Shown here: one piece after another, positions 63,505-64,000 of the stretch
Position numbering within the stretch: the stretch's first letter is position 1
Layout of the letters: each line of letters begins with the position of its first letter
Origin: Lacinutrix neustonica
Lineage (GTDB): Bacteria; Bacteroidota; Bacteroidia; Flavobacteriales; Flavobacteriaceae
Reading direction: 5' to 3'
Assembly (NCBI RefSeq): GCF_026625145.1
Contig: NZ_CP113088.1
Coordinates: 620,001 to 684,000, forward strand
DNA: 64,000 bases
Made by a program: the position numbers and the translations under genes
The notes under the pieces: model-generated
The model's database searches: none
The model's input: only the letters and a program-made list of their open reading frames with translations
Told to the model about the DNA's origin: nothing

Positions 63505-64000
63505 TACCTTAGTTTTTGCAGTTCTTTTATAAGCTCTTTTTCTTTTGAAGTTAATTTGGTTGGAATCTTTATTTCGTAGGTAATAAATAAATCACCAAAC
63601 TGTCCTTCCTTTTTATATTTCGGAAACCCTTTCCCTTTGAGTTTAACCTTGCTTCCATTCGGGTTTCCGGTTTAATGGTTAATTTAACTCTTCCAGTAAA
63701 AGTGTCTACCATAATATCGCCCCCTAATAAGGCTGTATATAAATCTACATGAACTGTTGTATATAGATTATCCTTATCGCGTTTAAATTTTGAATGGTTA
63801 ACAATTGAGAACTGAATATATAAATCGCCATTGGGTCCCCCATTAAAACCTTTGCCACCATGTCCTGCAATTTTTATTATTTGGCCGTTTTCTACTCCTG
63901 CAGGTATGGTTATACGAATATTTTTATCATTTACAGTAATGGTGCGTTTATGAGAAGTATAAACATCTTTTAGGTCCAACTGCATTTCAGCATTTAAGTC
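63504..64000 (-). CDS. cbpA: CbpA/DnaJ-type co-chaperone, C-terminal part only, frame broken once
   Basis: Substrate-binding C-terminal domain: TITVNDKNIRITIPAGVENG, GHGGKGFNGGPNGDLYIQFS and TALLGGDIMVDTFTGRVKLT. At 63659 the plus strand reads TTCGGG where CCGG is expected; repair gives NGSKVKLKGKGFPKYKKEGQ and a stop at 63504. The J-domain lies outside the window on the right. It presents unfolded protein to DnaK, here modulated by CbpM. Confidence 0.85.

Overview
The window is AT-rich DNA from a Bacteroidota genome, almost certainly a marine-type member of the Flavobacteriaceae. The evidence is a SusC/SusD pair with PKD lipoproteins and beta-glucanases, a triple-Tyr/LuxR-type one-component PUL regulator, giant secreted RHS-like and DUF11-like proteins, DoxX, Dps and CbpA/CbpM, together with FAQ/YSQ-type signal peptides and SCxx lipoboxes. 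I found no rRNA, complete tRNA, CRISPR array or insertion sequence.

Layout. (1) About 1-20613, minus strand: one long transcription unit for very large secreted proteins. In order of transcription it holds a thrombospondin-3 (Ca-binding) protein, a Skp/OmpH-like periplasmic chaperone, a lipoprotein, an RHS-like protein of about 1900 residues, a small secreted protein, a second giant protein of about 1840 residues, a small secreted protein, and a DUF11-like giant that runs off the left edge. (2) 20614-21605: a gene-free stretch with an imperfect tandem repeat of about 176 bp carrying hairpin terminators. (3) 21606-30225: small accessory genes, including a GH113-like glycosidase, an S41 peptidase, an erythromycin-esterase-like protein, VOC, DoxX, RDD and a membrane-bound AraC regulator. 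(4) 30384-36564, plus strand: a stress/sulfur group with an MBL-rhodanese protein behind a palindromic operator, Dps, a PAP2 phosphatase and an APC permease with a C-terminal cytoplasmic domain. (5) 36687-50791, minus strand: a complete beta-1,3-glucan (laminarin-type) utilisation locus with regulator, SusC, SusD, two PKD surface lipoproteins, GH16 and GH3. (6) 51107-64000: D-lactate dehydrogenase, patatin, an Mla-type lipid ABC transporter, several envelope proteins, a PNPOx-like protein, a metallophosphoesterase, a CDP-alcohol phosphatidyltransferase, an MscS channel, and CbpM and CbpA.

The most striking observation concerns the sequence itself. About 26 genes are frame-broken or carry an in-frame stop. 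At 44 places I could reconstruct the frame, and in each one restoring a single CCGG tetranucleotide repairs the gene. CCGG appears as CCG/CGG (one base lost), as CCGNG/CNCGG (one base inserted) or as CCGT/ACGG (one substitution giving TAA). The repairs bring back diagnostic motifs: Walker A, the ABC signature, the patatin oxyanion loop, the PAP2 RP motif and the RHS core. The genes are therefore probably intact in the organism, and CCGG is probably a site of systematic consensus error, most simply because it is chemically modified in this genome. I annotate these genes at full length and say where each is broken.
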